Source: Pseudomonas sp. MMS21 TM103 (GTDB lineage: Bacteria > Pseudomonadota > Gammaproteobacteria > Pseudomonadales > Pseudomonadaceae). Taken from it: 64,000 nucleotides of DNA. The translations under genes were made by a program, and so were the position numbers. The notes under the pieces were generated by a model. It was not told where the DNA came from. It was given only the letters and a program-made list of their open reading frames with translations, and ran no database searches. How positions within the stretch are numbered: the first letter of the stretch is position 1; the number at the start of each line of letters is the position of its first letter. Shown here in pieces: positions 9,182 through 22,051 of this stretch. The DNA lies in assembly GCF_022132145.1 (NCBI RefSeq), contig NZ_JAJISP010000001.1, forward strand, positions 558,001 to 622,000. Reading direction: 5' to 3'.

Positions 9182-9285
9182 GATGGTTCCCGTGCTCCGC
9201 GTGGGAACCCATGACTAGACGTTCTGCGTCCCTGTGACGCAGAACGTCGTCAGCCGCATTCCCACGCAGAGCATGGGAACGATCA
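9182..9285. repeat. Palindromic repeat, copy 3 (ureB/ureC gap)
   Basis: The 104-bp unit begins GATGGTTCCCGTGCTCCGCG, is bounded by near-perfect inverted ends (GATGGTTCCC / GGGAACGATC), and contains the internal dyad ACGTTCTGCGTC...GACGCAGAACGT. It ends 6 bases before the GAGGAG ribosome binding site of ureC. It is a fuller version of the copy at 5657-5743. Confidence 0.85.
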
Positions 9286-9301
9286 AATTCGAGGAGTGCC
9301 G

Positions 9302-11002
<1,701 letters not shown>

Positions 11003-11004
11003 GC

Positions 11005-11844
11005 CTAGCGCCTGACCTCGATCAAACGGGGCGGCACACTCTGATTGGGAAACCAGCGCTGAAAGGTGCTGGTAAAACTGCCGTCGCGCTTGAGCTCATC
11101 CAGAGCGAGTTGCCAGCGCGCCACCACTGCCTGGTCCGTGGTGGGGGAAAATGCCAGGTACGACTCATGCTGGAGGAAGACGAACTGCGGCTCAACCTGA
11201 TCGGGCGTCATTCCGACCATGGCCAAGAGGCCCGGCAGAGCGATATCGCTGACCGCCAGCGTATCGGCGCGGCCCTTGCTGAACATCTGCATCATCTTCT
11301 CGGCCGAAGTCACCGTATAGATATTGCTGAAACCCTGGGTCACCAGGTATTCGTAGCTGTACCACTGGCGCGGCAGGACCAGGCGCCTGGCTTGCGCCGC
11401 CTGCAGGTTGTGGATTTGCAGGGCGGAGCCCTTGCGGGTGTAAAAACGGTTAAGTGTCTGGGTCAACGGCCCGACCCACTGAAAGAGCTTTTCCCGCTCG
11501 GCGATGCGCGCCGTGGTAAAGACGCCGACATTCTGCTCGCTCATCGCCTTGCTGTAGCCACGGGTCCAGGGCCCCAGCTCAATGCGTACGGTATCTCCGG
11601 TACGCACCGCCAGTTGCCGGATGATCTCCGTGGAAAATCCCGTGGGTTCGTATCCCCGACTGAAGTTCAGTGGCGGATTTTCCTCGGTATAAAGCAGCAA
11701 CTCGGTGGCCTGGGCGAGCGATACGCCACCCAGCCACAGACTGCAGACCAATAAGCTTCGCACCACCGCTCGTGGCCCTGCTGATAGCGCCATGCCCCAG
11801 ACCCGGGCGCCCTGCGCCGCCGGATCACTTTGTTGTGCAGTCAT
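11005..11844 (-). CDS. Orphan periplasmic solute-binding-like protein (SBP_bac_3 type)
   Basis: The product resembles amino-acid type bacterial solute-binding proteins: TELLLYTEENPPLNFSRGYE follows the leader, then GFSTEIIRQLAVRTGDTVRI and later GRADTLAVSDIALPGLLAM. I place the start at the ATG at 11844 (MTAQQSD), which has AGAGGA six bases upstream, rather than at 11877, which lacks a binding site and lies almost at the predicted transcription start. The leader is long, with the hydrophobic segment VVRSLLVCSLWLGGVSLAQA at about residues 22-41. No permease or ATPase gene is nearby, so it may be an orphan receptor or partner of a distant system. It converges with ureC with a 2-bp gap. Confidence 0.8.
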   Translation of the reverse strand: MTAQQSDPAAQGARVWGMALSAGPRAVVRSLLVCSLWLGGVSLAQATELLLYTEENPPLNFSRGYEPTGFSTEIIRQLAVRTGDTVRIELGPWTRGYSKAMSEQNVGVFTTARIAEREKLFQWVGPLTQTLNRFYTRKGSALQIHNLQAAQARRLVLPRQWYSYEYLVTQGFSNIYTVTSAEKMMQMFSKGRADTLAVSDIALPGLLAMVGMTPDQVEPQFVFLQHESYLAFSPTTDQAVVARWQLALDELKRDGSFTSTFQRWFPNQSVPPRLIEVRR

Positions 11845-12195
11845 CGACCGTCCTCTGGAGTAGCGGATGACACTCATTGCGACGAATTATAGAGGAGCCA
11901 CCGATCATACTTCAGCATTACTTGGCTAGAGCAGGCGCCTGGAGACAGCGCTGAACCCAAGCGGGTCGATACCGCGACTCCGCGTTGCTGACTGGAGCGG
12001 CGCCTGGCGGAGTGCGCACGTCGCCCGGAAAGTCCGCCGGGCAAGCCAAAAATGGCAGAACCTCGCCACCGCCCAGGATTGCCCGGCACCAGGCCTGAGG
12101 CGATACTGCGCGCAGTACCCGCCAAGCAAGGCGCTCAGTAACTGAGCGGATCGCGCCGGAGAGCGTATGTGCATGACCTGCAATGAGCACCGGAC
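11845..12195. other. Intergenic region between two divergent solute-binding genes
   Basis: No credible gene is seen in these 351 bases. A perfect TATAAT on the minus strand (11886-11891) could serve the leftward gene, although its -35 region is poor. A small hairpin GCCCGG/CCGGGC lies at 12023-12042. Several open frames on the minus strand lack ribosome binding sites and conserved features. Confidence 0.5.
11886..11891 (-). promoter_or_regulatory. Candidate -10 element TATAAT
   Basis: Read on the minus strand this is TATAAT. Transcription from it would begin near 11879, leaving a leader of about 35 bases before the start at 11844. No good -35 hexamer is seen at 16-18 bases, so an activator may be needed or the match may be fortuitous. 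Confidence 0.4.
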
Positions 12196-12927
12196 ATGAA
12201 GGCCCTGCTGCTGATCGGCGCGGCGTGCTGCTTGCCGATCTTGCCTGCCTCGGCGGCCGAGCCCATCACCGTGGCCTGGCGTGACAAGGCGCCCTACCAC
12301 TACCTGGAAAACGGAATAGAGCGGGGCTTCCTGCTGCTACGCGCCAAACGCATATTTGCCCTGGCCGACGTACCCGCGGTGTTTGTCGAGCGCCCCTCCA
12401 AACGCATCTGGCGAGATTTCCAGCGGGGCAAAGCCCGCTACTGCTCGATCGGCTGGTATCGATTGCCGGAGCGCGAGCGAATTGCCCAGTTCAGCCTGCC
12501 GTTGCATGTCGACCCGCCGCAGATGCTTCTGGTCAGCCCCCAGGCATTCCCCGCGATCCAGGCCCACGCCAGCTTTGCCGCCCTGATGGCGGATCCGGAC
12601 ATTTCCCTCGGCGTGGTCGACGGGGTGTCCTACGGCCCCATTCTGGACCGGCAGATCACCCGCAGCGCCAATCGGATTGAGCGCGTCACGGTGTCGCCCG
12701 CCAGGATGATCGCCATGCTGGCGGCCAATCGCATCGACTACATGCTGGCGGACCAGGCCGACTGGCAATACCTGCGCAGCCAGGATCAGGCGCTGAGTCA
12801 GATCGCCGAATATCAATTCAGCGATATGCCGCCAGGGCTGGAACGCTACATAGTCTGCGGCAAGGATGTGCCGCCAGAGGTGATGGATCGGCTCAACCAC
12901 GCCATTGCGACGCTACCCGAGCAATGA
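12196..12927 (+). CDS. Periplasmic solute-binding-like protein (SBP_bac_3 type)
   Basis: This 243-residue protein has a clear Sec signal peptide (MKALLLIGAACCLPILPASA, cleavage after ASA) and a type II binding-protein body: EPITVAWRDKAPYHYLENGI, IWRDFQRGKARYCSIGWYRL and MIAMLAANRIDYMLADQADW. It is shorter than typical amino-acid binding proteins and has no transporter genes beside it. It is divergent from the other orphan binding protein at 11005-11844, to which it is only distantly similar. Proteins of this sort are often annotated as transporter substrate-binding domain proteins of unknown ligand. Confidence 0.82.
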   Translation: MKALLLIGAACCLPILPASAAEPITVAWRDKAPYHYLENGIERGFLLLRAKRIFALADVPAVFVERPSKRIWRDFQRGKARYCSIGWYRLPERERIAQFSLPLHVDPPQMLLVSPQAFPAIQAHASFAALMADPDISLGVVDGVSYGPILDRQITRSANRIERVTVSPARMIAMLAANRIDYMLADQADWQYLRSQDQALSQIAEYQFSDMPPGLERYIVCGKDVPPEVMDRLNHAIATLPEQ

Positions 12928-13002
12928 TTGCCCCAACGTCGAGGCGGACGCGCTGACTGTTTACGGCCACCTCCGGACAGGCGCCTGGGGTTTACTACGA
13001 GC

Positions 13003-13743
13003 TCATGGCTCAAGCACAAATGTCAGTTCAAGGTCATCATCGACAACCAGCCCCGCGCCAGGGCAATAAATCTTGGTCGAGAGCGATTTCCTATCCAACT
13101 CGGTACTCTCTTCAACCTCAACGCAGCCCTCCATAGCTCCTGCTGCCACCTCTAGTGAAAGGTCAGCGGCAATGTGCTCGGCGCGATCCATGGCCACCTC
13201 GGGGGCGACTTCCTGAAAATACCGCGAGCCCAACAGGAACGCGCCGCCTGGCATGATGATGCCAGGCAATGCAGCGTCAGTACCGGCCAGCCATTCACCT
13301 TCATGGCTGACGATCACTCCAGCCTGGTAGATATCCACTTCTTCGCCGAAGTAGTAGACGTCCTGGCTAGCGGCGCACTCGGCAAAGAAGTTTCGGGAAA
13401 TTTCCACCAGTTGCCCGTTGGCTGTTTCACGCTCCTCAACGATGCGGGTCGTCACCGTGGTGGCCTCGCCATTGATTGCGAGGGTGACATCGCGCGTGTC
13501 GTCAAGCACGCGGATGACCAACTCTTCGACCTCGGTGCACTCACCTTCGGCAACGCACTGGGCGTTGTTGAAGTGAGCCTCTCGGCCGGGCTGCAACGGA
13601 AAGTATTGGTTCTCGCCGACGCTGGCGAAATCACATTCGCCGAGTGGAAAGCTGTCGGTATATTCACGCTTGTCCTTGGCGAGCACTGCCGACTGGAGTA
13701 ACAACAGTGCCAGGGCACCTAGCATAATTGACTGAAGTTTCAT
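13003..13743 (-). CDS. Secreted protein of unknown function
   Basis: The start at 13743 (MKLQSIMLGALALLLLQSAV) has AAGGAG eight bases upstream and gives a classical signal peptide cleaved after VLA; the frame is open further upstream but without a binding site. The mature protein of about 224 residues is acidic and contains several cysteines. The most conspicuous stretch is QDVYYFGEEVDIYQAGVIVS followed by HEGEWLAG and PGIIMPGGAFLLGSRYFQEV, which I remember from assorted bacterial exported proteins without known function. An N-terminal CDFASVGENQYFPLQPG motif suggests a conserved beta-rich unit. No neighbour gives a functional hint. Confidence 0.75.
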   Translation of the reverse strand: MKLQSIMLGALALLLLQSAVLAKDKREYTDSFPLGECDFASVGENQYFPLQPGREAHFNNAQCVAEGECTEVEELVIRVLDDTRDVTLAINGEATTVTTRIVEERETANGQLVEISRNFFAECAASQDVYYFGEEVDIYQAGVIVSHEGEWLAGTDAALPGIIMPGGAFLLGSRYFQEVAPEVAMDRAEHIAADLSLEVAAGAMEGCVEVEESTELDRKSLSTKIYCPGAGLVVDDDLELTFVLEP

Positions 13744-13897
13744 GGTGTCTACTCCTTTGTTCAGGAAAGACTTGCACGATCCCCCCGGCCCAGGGACCCG
13801 CCCCCATGCAGGCCCATGCTTGAAGACTAGCTCATTGGTATAGCCGTCGCGCCGCAAACGGCTACGGCAGATCCTTGATGGCCTTCAGCCTTGCTCA

Positions 13898-14164
13898 TCA
13901 GCGCAACTGACTGTCCTTGCTACCCCGGCGGTTATAGCCGCCGCTGGTTTTCTGCGCCTGATCACGCGCAGTCTGACAGGCGACGCATAGGCGCACACCG
14001 GGGATGGCCAGTTGCCGCGCCTCGGGGATGGCAGCGTCACACTCCTCGCAATGGCTAAGGCTGTGACCACGCGGCAGTTGGCTGCGGGCGTGGGCGATAG
14101 CATCCTCGATGCTGCTGTCGATCTGTTCCTGCACGGCGCCGTCGCTGGCCCATCCGCCTGCCAT
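13898..14164 (-). CDS. YbiI-like DksA/TraR-type zinc finger protein
   Basis: The 88-residue protein (MAGGWASDGAVQEQIDSSIE) is very close in length and pattern to E. coli YbiI. It has one C4 zinc finger, C-E-E-C near residue 39 and C-V-A-C near 60 (CEEC...LCVACQ), and the family's characteristic C-terminus GGYNRRGSKDSQLR. It lacks the long coiled coil of DksA, so it is unlikely to act in the same way at the RNA polymerase secondary channel. Its role is not established. Confidence 0.9.
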   Translation of the reverse strand: MAGGWASDGAVQEQIDSSIEDAIAHARSQLPRGHSLSHCEECDAAIPEARQLAIPGVRLCVACQTARDQAQKTSGGYNRRGSKDSQLR

Positions 14165-14292
14165 GGTTTGACCCTCATCGATTAGTCTTCAAGTGCGCAT
14201 ATGCGCCACCCAAGCACTATTTGCAAGCGCCGGAGCGCACCGCTGGTCGTTCTGCTTTACTGCAAGTCAGTCATGCCAAGGGACACCACGTC

Positions 14293-14781
14293 ATGAGCGA
14301 CCCCAACCAAAGCCAGGAGGGCGGCTGCAGTTGCCGTCATGTGCGCTACCGCATGAGCGCAACTGCGCTGTTCGTGCATGCCTGCCACTGCAGCTGGTGC
14401 CAGCGCGAAAGCGGCAGCGCCTTCGCCCTCAATGCCCTGATCGAAAGCAGCCGGGTGGAGCTGCTCAGCGGTGACGTCATGCTGATCGACACACCGTCTG
14501 CCAGCGGCAAGGGCCAGCGCATCGCCCGCTGCCCGCGCTGCCACGTCGCCCTGTGGAGTCACTATGGGGCGGCCGGCGATAGCCTGTGTTTCGTTCGGGT
14601 GGGCAGCCTAGACGAACCGGGGCGCTGCCCGCCGGATATCCACATCCACACGGCCGCAAAACTGCCCTGGCTGGTGCTCCCCGCTGACATTCCAGCGGTG
14701 CCCGCGTACTACCGCAGCTCGGCCTTCTGGCCCGCTGCGAGCCTTGAGCGAATGGCCCGGCTCAAATCGGCACCGCGCTGA
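14293..14781 (+). CDS. GFA-domain (glutathione-dependent formaldehyde-activating enzyme-like) zinc protein
   Basis: I start this gene at the ATG at 14293 (MSDPNQSQEGG), giving 162 residues. The GFA zinc-binding pattern is present: GGCSCRHVRY near residue 12, then ACHCSWCQRESGSAF near 34 and CPRCHVALWSHYG near 85. GFA-domain proteins bind zinc through these cysteines; most members have no demonstrated link to formaldehyde. Nothing in the neighbourhood fixes a substrate. It is divergent from the YbiI-like gene. Confidence 0.85.
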   Translation: MSDPNQSQEGGCSCRHVRYRMSATALFVHACHCSWCQRESGSAFALNALIESSRVELLSGDVMLIDTPSASGKGQRIARCPRCHVALWSHYGAAGDSLCFVRVGSLDEPGRCPPDIHIHTAAKLPWLVLPADIPAVPAYYRSSAFWPAASLERMARLKSAPR

Positions 14782-14942
14782 AATTCACCCCGCGCCGCCC
14801 ATCGACCCCAGATGCCAGGCGACGCCGCCCTCGGCTAGCAGGACGTCATCGCACAACTTTGTCATGGTCCAACCGTCGGTTGGGCTGGCGGTCGAGGCTC
14901 AGGCAGGCGATGATCACCATTCATCCCTGCGCCTTGATCGAC

Positions 14943-15665
14943 ATGACCGATACCACACACAGCTCCACCGTTACACACAAGCCCCGCCCGCTTGTGGACT
15001 TGCTGGTCAGCATCCTGATTCCCTCACTGATCCTCATGAAGCTCAGCGGCGAATCCAGACTCGGTGCCGATGGCGCGCTGATCCTGGCACTGGCGTTCCC
15101 CCTCGGCTGGGGCACCTTCGAGCTGGTCAAGTACCGTAAATTCAACTTCATCGCCCTGCTCGGCCTGGTCAGCGTTCTGCTGACCGGCGGCATCGGCCTG
15201 CTCAAACTGGACAACCAGTGGCTGGCGATCAAGGAGGCGGCGGTTCCTGGTTTGATCGGCATCACCGTGCTGGTGTCGACACGCACCCGCTACCCGCTGA
15301 TCCGAACCATGCTGTTCAATAAAAATGTGCTCAATGTCGACAAGATCCATGAGCGCCTGGAACAGGGCGGACATACCCAGCATTTCGAAACGCGCCTGCT
15401 GACCGCCACCTACTGGTTGAGTGGCACCTTCTTCTTTTCCTCGGCGATGAACTATGTGCTGGCCAAGTGGATCGTCATCAGCCCATCTGGCAGCGAGGCC
15501 TTCAATGCCGAATTGGGCCGCATGAATCTGCTCAGCTACCCGATGATCGCCATCCCCTCGATGATCATGATGATGGCGATCTTCTATTACCTGTGGCGCA
15601 CCATCCATGGCCTGACCGGCTTGAAGCTGGAAGAGATCATGGCCGGTGTCGAGCAGGAATCGTAA
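14943..15665 (+). CDS. VC0807-family integral membrane protein
   Basis: This 240-residue polytopic protein has about six hydrophobic segments and resembles the VC0807 family of unknown function. The start is placed at ATG 14943 (MTDTTHSSTVTHKPRP) because the first membrane segment, LLVSILIPSLILMKLSG, follows directly; the open frame continues upstream to 14859 but with a basic, non-conserved segment. RTRYPLIRTMLFNKNVLNVD lies in a predicted cytoplasmic loop. It may share a transcript with the next gene (52-bp gap). Confidence 0.75.
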   Translation: MTDTTHSSTVTHKPRPLVDLLVSILIPSLILMKLSGESRLGADGALILALAFPLGWGTFELVKYRKFNFIALLGLVSVLLTGGIGLLKLDNQWLAIKEAAVPGLIGITVLVSTRTRYPLIRTMLFNKNVLNVDKIHERLEQGGHTQHFETRLLTATYWLSGTFFFSSAMNYVLAKWIVISPSGSEAFNAELGRMNLLSYPMIAIPSMIMMMAIFYYLWRTIHGLTGLKLEEIMAGVEQES

Positions 15666-15717
15666 TTCTGCCTGCCGCTCCGGCGGCAGTGCCTAGTTCC
15701 CGCCAAGCAAGCCTCCA

Positions 15718-16170
15718 GTGCTGACGTTTTCCGCCTACCTGGGCCTGTTTCTCTCGGCCTTCGGCGCCGCTACCTTGCTGCCATTGGGCTCCGAGGCGGT
15801 GCTGGTCAGCCTGCTGCTCAGCGATGCCTACCTGTTGTGGCTTCTGGTGGCGGTGGCCAGCGTCGGCAATGTCCTCGGTTCGCTGGTCAACTGGCAGCTT
15901 GGACGCTACCTGGAGCACTTCCGCCAGCGCCGCTGGTTCCCGGTCAACGAGCATCGGCTGCAGCAAGCGCAGGGCTGGTATACGCGTTACGGACGCTGGT
16001 CGCTGCTGCTCAGCTGGCTGCCGATCATCGGCGATCCCTTGACCCTGGTCGCCGGGGTGATGCGCGAGCGCTGCTGGGTTTTCCTGTTGATCGTCAGCCT
16101 GGCCAAGACCGGGCGCTACCTGGCGCTGGCCGCTCTGACCCTGGGTTGGGGTTCATTCGTCGCGCCATAG
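15718..16170 (+). CDS. YqaA-like small DedA-superfamily membrane protein
   Basis: The 150-residue protein starts at a GTG (MLTFSAYLGLFLSAFGAATL) and has the SNARE-associated/DedA-like pattern: TLLPLGSEAVLVSLLLSD, then a G-x-x-x-G segment AVASVGNVLGSLVNWQLGRY and later SWLPIIGDPLTLVAGVMR. These are hallmarks of the YqaA branch. DedA-type proteins contribute to membrane homeostasis and some are lipid scramblases; the specific role of YqaA is unclear. Confidence 0.85.
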   Translation: MLTFSAYLGLFLSAFGAATLLPLGSEAVLVSLLLSDAYLLWLLVAVASVGNVLGSLVNWQLGRYLEHFRQRRWFPVNEHRLQQAQGWYTRYGRWSLLLSWLPIIGDPLTLVAGVMRERCWVFLLIVSLAKTGRYLALAALTLGWGSFVAP

Positions 16171-16242
16171 CGCAATCGCGGCAGCATTGCGCGGACATAT
16201 CCCATAGAATGCCCGGCCGTTTTTCCAGGAACAGCGCGCAGC

Positions 16243-17508
16243 ATGCCTTTCTCCACTCCCGCCCGCGCCTGCGGCATCGACTTCGGCACCTCTAACTCCA
16301 CCGTCGGCTGGCTTCGCCCTGACGCCGAGACCCTGCTCACCCTCGAAGACGGCAAGATCACCCTGCCCTCGGTGGTCTTCTTCAATCTCGAGGAACGCCG
16401 CCCGGTCTACGGCCGCCTGGCCCTGCAGGAATACCTGGAAGGCTATGAAGGCCGGCTGATGCGCTCGCTGAAAAGCCTGCTCGGCTCCAAGCTGCTGAAG
16501 AGCGAAACCACGGTGTTGGGGAGCTCCCTGCCGTTCAAGGACCTGCTTGGGTTCTTTATCGGCGAGCTGAAAGCTCGTGCCGAGGCCGTGGCTCAGCGAC
16601 CCTTCGAGGAAGTGGTACTCGGTCGCCCGGTATTTTTCGTCGACGACGACCCGCTCGCCGACCAGGAGGCGCAGAACACCCTGGTGGCCGTGGCGCACAA
16701 GCTCGGTTTCAAGGAGGTGTCCTTCCAGTACGAACCGATCGCCGCGGCCTTCGACTACGAGTCGGGTATCGAGCGCGAGGAGCTGGTGCTGATCGTCGAC
16801 ATCGGCGGCGGCACCTCGGACTTCTCCCTGGTGCGCCTGTCGCCCGAGCGGCGCAGCGTCACCGACCGGCATGACGACATCCTCGCCACCGGCGGCGTGC
16901 ACATCGGCGGCACCGACTTCGACAAGCAACTCAGCCTGCAGGGCGTGATGCCGCTGTTCGGGTACGGCAGCCGGATGAAGAGCGCCGCGCCGATGCCCAC
17001 CAGCACCCACCTGAACCTGGCTACCTGGCACACCATCAACGCGGTCTACTCGGCGCAGTCGCAGCGCCAGTTGCAGAGCATGCGCTACGACATCGTCGAC
17101 CCGATCGGCATCGACCGCCTGTTCAAGCTGATCGAGCGGCGCGACGGCCATTGGCTGGCGATGCAGGTGGAAGACAGCAAGATCGCCCTGACCGAGGAGG
17201 ACGCCCGGCCCATCGACCTGAGCCGGGTAGAGCCCGGCCTGGTGGCCGAACTGACCCGCGAACTGTTTGAAAACGCCATCGAGCCGCTGCTCGAACGGGT
17301 GCGCGCCAGCGTGACGCAACTGCTCGGCGATGCCGGGGTAAGCGTCGAACAGGTCGATACGGTGTTCTTTACCGGCGGCTCCAGCGGCATCCCGGCCTTG
17401 CGCCAGAGTGTTGCGGCAATGCTACCCAACGCCCGTCATGTGGAAGGCAACACCTTCGGCAGCATCGGCAGCGGCTTGGCCATCGAAGCGAAAAAGCGCT
17501 ACGGCTGA
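16243..17508 (+). CDS. yegD: Hsp70-family protein YegD
   Basis: YegD is an Hsp70-like protein of 421 residues, much shorter than DnaK because the C-terminal substrate domain is missing. The actin-like ATPase motifs are present: phosphate 1 GIDFGTSNSTVGW near residue 10, phosphate 2 VDIGGGTSDFSLVRL near 186 and adenosine FFTGGSSGIPALR near 370. EPIAAAFDYES gives the connect motif. Client and cofactors are unknown. It ends in a strong bidirectional terminator shared with the convergent ygiQ. Confidence 0.9.
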   Translation: MPFSTPARACGIDFGTSNSTVGWLRPDAETLLTLEDGKITLPSVVFFNLEERRPVYGRLALQEYLEGYEGRLMRSLKSLLGSKLLKSETTVLGSSLPFKDLLGFFIGELKARAEAVAQRPFEEVVLGRPVFFVDDDPLADQEAQNTLVAVAHKLGFKEVSFQYEPIAAAFDYESGIEREELVLIVDIGGGTSDFSLVRLSPERRSVTDRHDDILATGGVHIGGTDFDKQLSLQGVMPLFGYGSRMKSAAPMPTSTHLNLATWHTINAVYSAQSQRQLQSMRYDIVDPIGIDRLFKLIERRDGHWLAMQVEDSKIALTEEDARPIDLSRVEPGLVAELTRELFENAIEPLLERVRASVTQLLGDAGVSVEQVDTVFFTGGSSGIPALRQSVAAMLPNARHVEGNTFGSIGSGLAIEAKKRYG

Positions 17509-17540
17509 GCAAAAGCCGCTGCGCACCTTGCCAGCACAAT

Positions 17541-17576
17541 GAAAAACGCCAGCACTAGGTTAGGCTGGCGTTTTTC
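17541..17576. terminator. Bidirectional intrinsic terminator between yegD and ygiQ
   Basis: GAAAAACGCCAGC at 17541-17553 pairs fully with GCTGGCGTTTTTC at 17564-17576 around a 10-base loop. The A-tract on one side and T-tract on the other make it functional on both strands, fitting its place between convergent genes. Confidence 0.9.
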
Positions 17577-17592
17577 TTTGCGGCGTATTCAA

Positions 17593-19926
<2,334 letters not shown>

Positions 19927-20120
19927 GAAATGACCGAGATATCAGGAGTAAACGGTCGCGGAATATAGCACAAAATTTGACCAAGTCCGACCCTGATACT
20001 AGGACAAATCCATGTCACCGGCCCTACGCCGGCCACACGGCATTTGTGATCACATGCAGAGTTATGGCTATACTCGGCGATTGCCACCGGTAGCGGTGCC
20101 GGGCACAAGAGGTGCATGCA

Positions 20121-22028
20121 GTGCAGCGGATAGTCTCCTCATTCATTCTAGTGTTGAGCCTGACCTGCCTGCCCGCCGCGGCCAGTGCGGCGACCATCCT
20201 GCTCGACAGCGCCAGTAGCGGGCACATGCTCAACGGGCAGATCGAGCTGCTGGAGGACACCGGCGCTCGGCTGAACATCGCCGACATGGCGGATCCGGCC
20301 GTGCAAAGCCGCTTTCAACCGGCGAATGGCCGCGCCACCGTCGGCCAGAGCCGTCACCCCTGGTGGGTCAAGGTCACCCTGCAACGCGGCCAGGGCAGTC
20401 CCAGCCAGTGGTGGCTGGAAAACGCCGGCATCACCATCTACAACCTGCAACTCTATCTGCCCGATGGCCAGGGCGGCTGGCACAAACGCGTCACGGGCAC
20501 CGCGGCGCCCTACGCCGAGGGCCGCGACTACGCCTATCGGCGCATGCTGTTCAAACTGCCCGAGCTGGGCGAAGCACCCCTGACCCTGTACATGCGCAGC
20601 CTCGACCCCGCCGGCAACTCCTTTCCGCTGACCATCTGGCAGCTCGGCGACCTCGAACAACAGGCCAGCAACGAGAACATCGGCTTCGGCCTGATCTACG
20701 GGATGATCCTGGCGCTGCTGCTGTACAACCTATTCATCCTGATTGCCCTGCGCGACAAGGCTTACCTCTGGTACGTGCTGGCCACCGCCTGCGTGCTGGT
20801 GTTCATCCTCAGCATGACCGGTCATGGCTTCCAGTACCTGTGGCCCGGCAGCGCCGTGCCCTTCTGGCTCGATCGCATCACCCTGCCCTCGCTCTGGGGC
20901 ATTTTCGTCATGCGTTTCACCCAGGAGCTGCTCTACACCAAACGCGGACTGATCTGGCCGCATCGCCTGCTGAATGCCGGCTGCGTGCTGTATCTCATCG
21001 CCATCGCGATCAACGCCTTCGGCCATCGCGCCGAAGGCGCCCTGCTGATCGCCCTGACGCCACTCGTCACGGTGCCCACCGCCCTGTTCAGTGCCGGCGT
21101 GCGCTGCCGCCAGGGTTTCTTCCCGGCGCGCTTCTACCTGCTCGGCTACGGCGCCGTCCTCGGCAGCACCGTGGTGCTGGTGATGCGCGCGGCCGGGCTG
21201 ATCGAGCCGCACAACTTCACCGCCTACCTGTTCCCGTTATCGATCGCCGCAGAAACCATCCTGTTTTCCTTTGCCCTGGCCTACCGCATCCAGATGCTCA
21301 AGCAAGAGAAGGCCGCAGCGCTAAGACAAGCCGACCGCGAGAAGACCGCCCGCCTGGCGCTGGTCCAGGGCAACGCCGACGAGCTGCAGCGCGCGGTGGA
21401 GCAACGCACCGCCGAGCTGGCCGCGACCAACCAGCGACTGCGGCAACGCGAACTGGAACTGCAGCACGCCGCCTTCCATGATCCACTGACCGAACTGCCG
21501 AACCGCCGCTATCTGATCGAACGCACCGAAACCGTTCTGACCCACGCCAAGCACCACGGCGAAAGCGTGGCATTGATGCTGATCGACCTCGACCATTTCA
21601 AGCCGATCAACGACCGCTTCGGCCACGATGCCGGCGACCTGATGCTGCAGGTGATTGCCCAGCGCCTGCGCGAGCATGTGCGCAGCGGCGATACCGTGGC
21701 CCGTCTGGGCGGCGATGAGTTCGCCGTGCTGATCTGTGGCGGCGAGGCCGAACGGCACGCCCGCGAGATTGCCGAGCGCCTGCTTGCCGAACTGGCGCAG
21801 CCGGTATTCTATGGTGCCGAACGGCTGACCGTGACCATCAGCATCGGCGTGGCCCTCTACCCTCAGCACGCCAGCCACTTCGCCAGCCTCTACAAGGCTG
21901 CCGACGAGGCGCTGTACAAGGTCAAGGCACGCGGCCGCTCAGGCTCGTGCGTCTGTGGCGACGACGGCGAACTGAGCGGCAGTGCACGCCTGCAACTGGA
22001 TGTGATCAAGGTCACCAGCGGCCTGTAG
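20121..22028 (+). CDS. 7TMR-DISM membrane diguanylate cyclase (NicD-like)
   Basis: The protein has a signal peptide, a periplasmic 7TMR-DISMED2-type domain (about 25-170), seven membrane helices (about 185-395), a short coiled coil (about 400-450) and a C-terminal GGDEF domain that would synthesise c-di-GMP. The active site RLGGDEF is intact at 530-534, and an inhibitory I-site RSGD lies at 521-524. I use the GTG at 20121, because AAGAGG at 20107-20112 is correctly spaced for it and overlaps the alternative GTG at 20112. Architecture and location next to alr match NicD of P. aeruginosa, a nutrient-sensing cyclase in biofilm dispersion; equivalence is inferred. Confidence 0.92.
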   Translation: MQRIVSSFILVLSLTCLPAAASAATILLDSASSGHMLNGQIELLEDTGARLNIADMADPAVQSRFQPANGRATVGQSRHPWWVKVTLQRGQGSPSQWWLENAGITIYNLQLYLPDGQGGWHKRVTGTAAPYAEGRDYAYRRMLFKLPELGEAPLTLYMRSLDPAGNSFPLTIWQLGDLEQQASNENIGFGLIYGMILALLLYNLFILIALRDKAYLWYVLATACVLVFILSMTGHGFQYLWPGSAVPFWLDRITLPSLWGIFVMRFTQELLYTKRGLIWPHRLLNAGCVLYLIAIAINAFGHRAEGALLIALTPLVTVPTALFSAGVRCRQGFFPARFYLLGYGAVLGSTVVLVMRAAGLIEPHNFTAYLFPLSIAAETILFSFALAYRIQMLKQEKAAALRQADREKTARLALVQGNADELQRAVEQRTAELAATNQRLRQRELELQHAAFHDPLTELPNRRYLIERTETVLTHAKHHGESVALMLIDLDHFKPINDRFGHDAGDLMLQVIAQRLREHVRSGDTVARLGGDEFAVLICGGEAERHAREIAERLLAELAQPVFYGAERLTVTISIGVALYPQHASHFASLYKAADEALYKVKARGRSGSCVCGDDGELSGSARLQLDVIKVTSGL

Positions 22029-22051
22029 CAGCCAAGGTTGCCAGCACCCGC

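Noticed and set aside
9296..9301. GTG start for ureC six bases upstream of the ATG
   Set aside because: It overlaps the GAGGAG binding site, which is correctly spaced only for the ATG at 9302.
20041..20055. TGTGATCACA palindrome upstream of the cyclase gene as a Vfr/CRP site
   Set aside because: The CRP/Vfr consensus needs six bases between the half sites (TGTGA-N6-TCACA); here the half sites abut.
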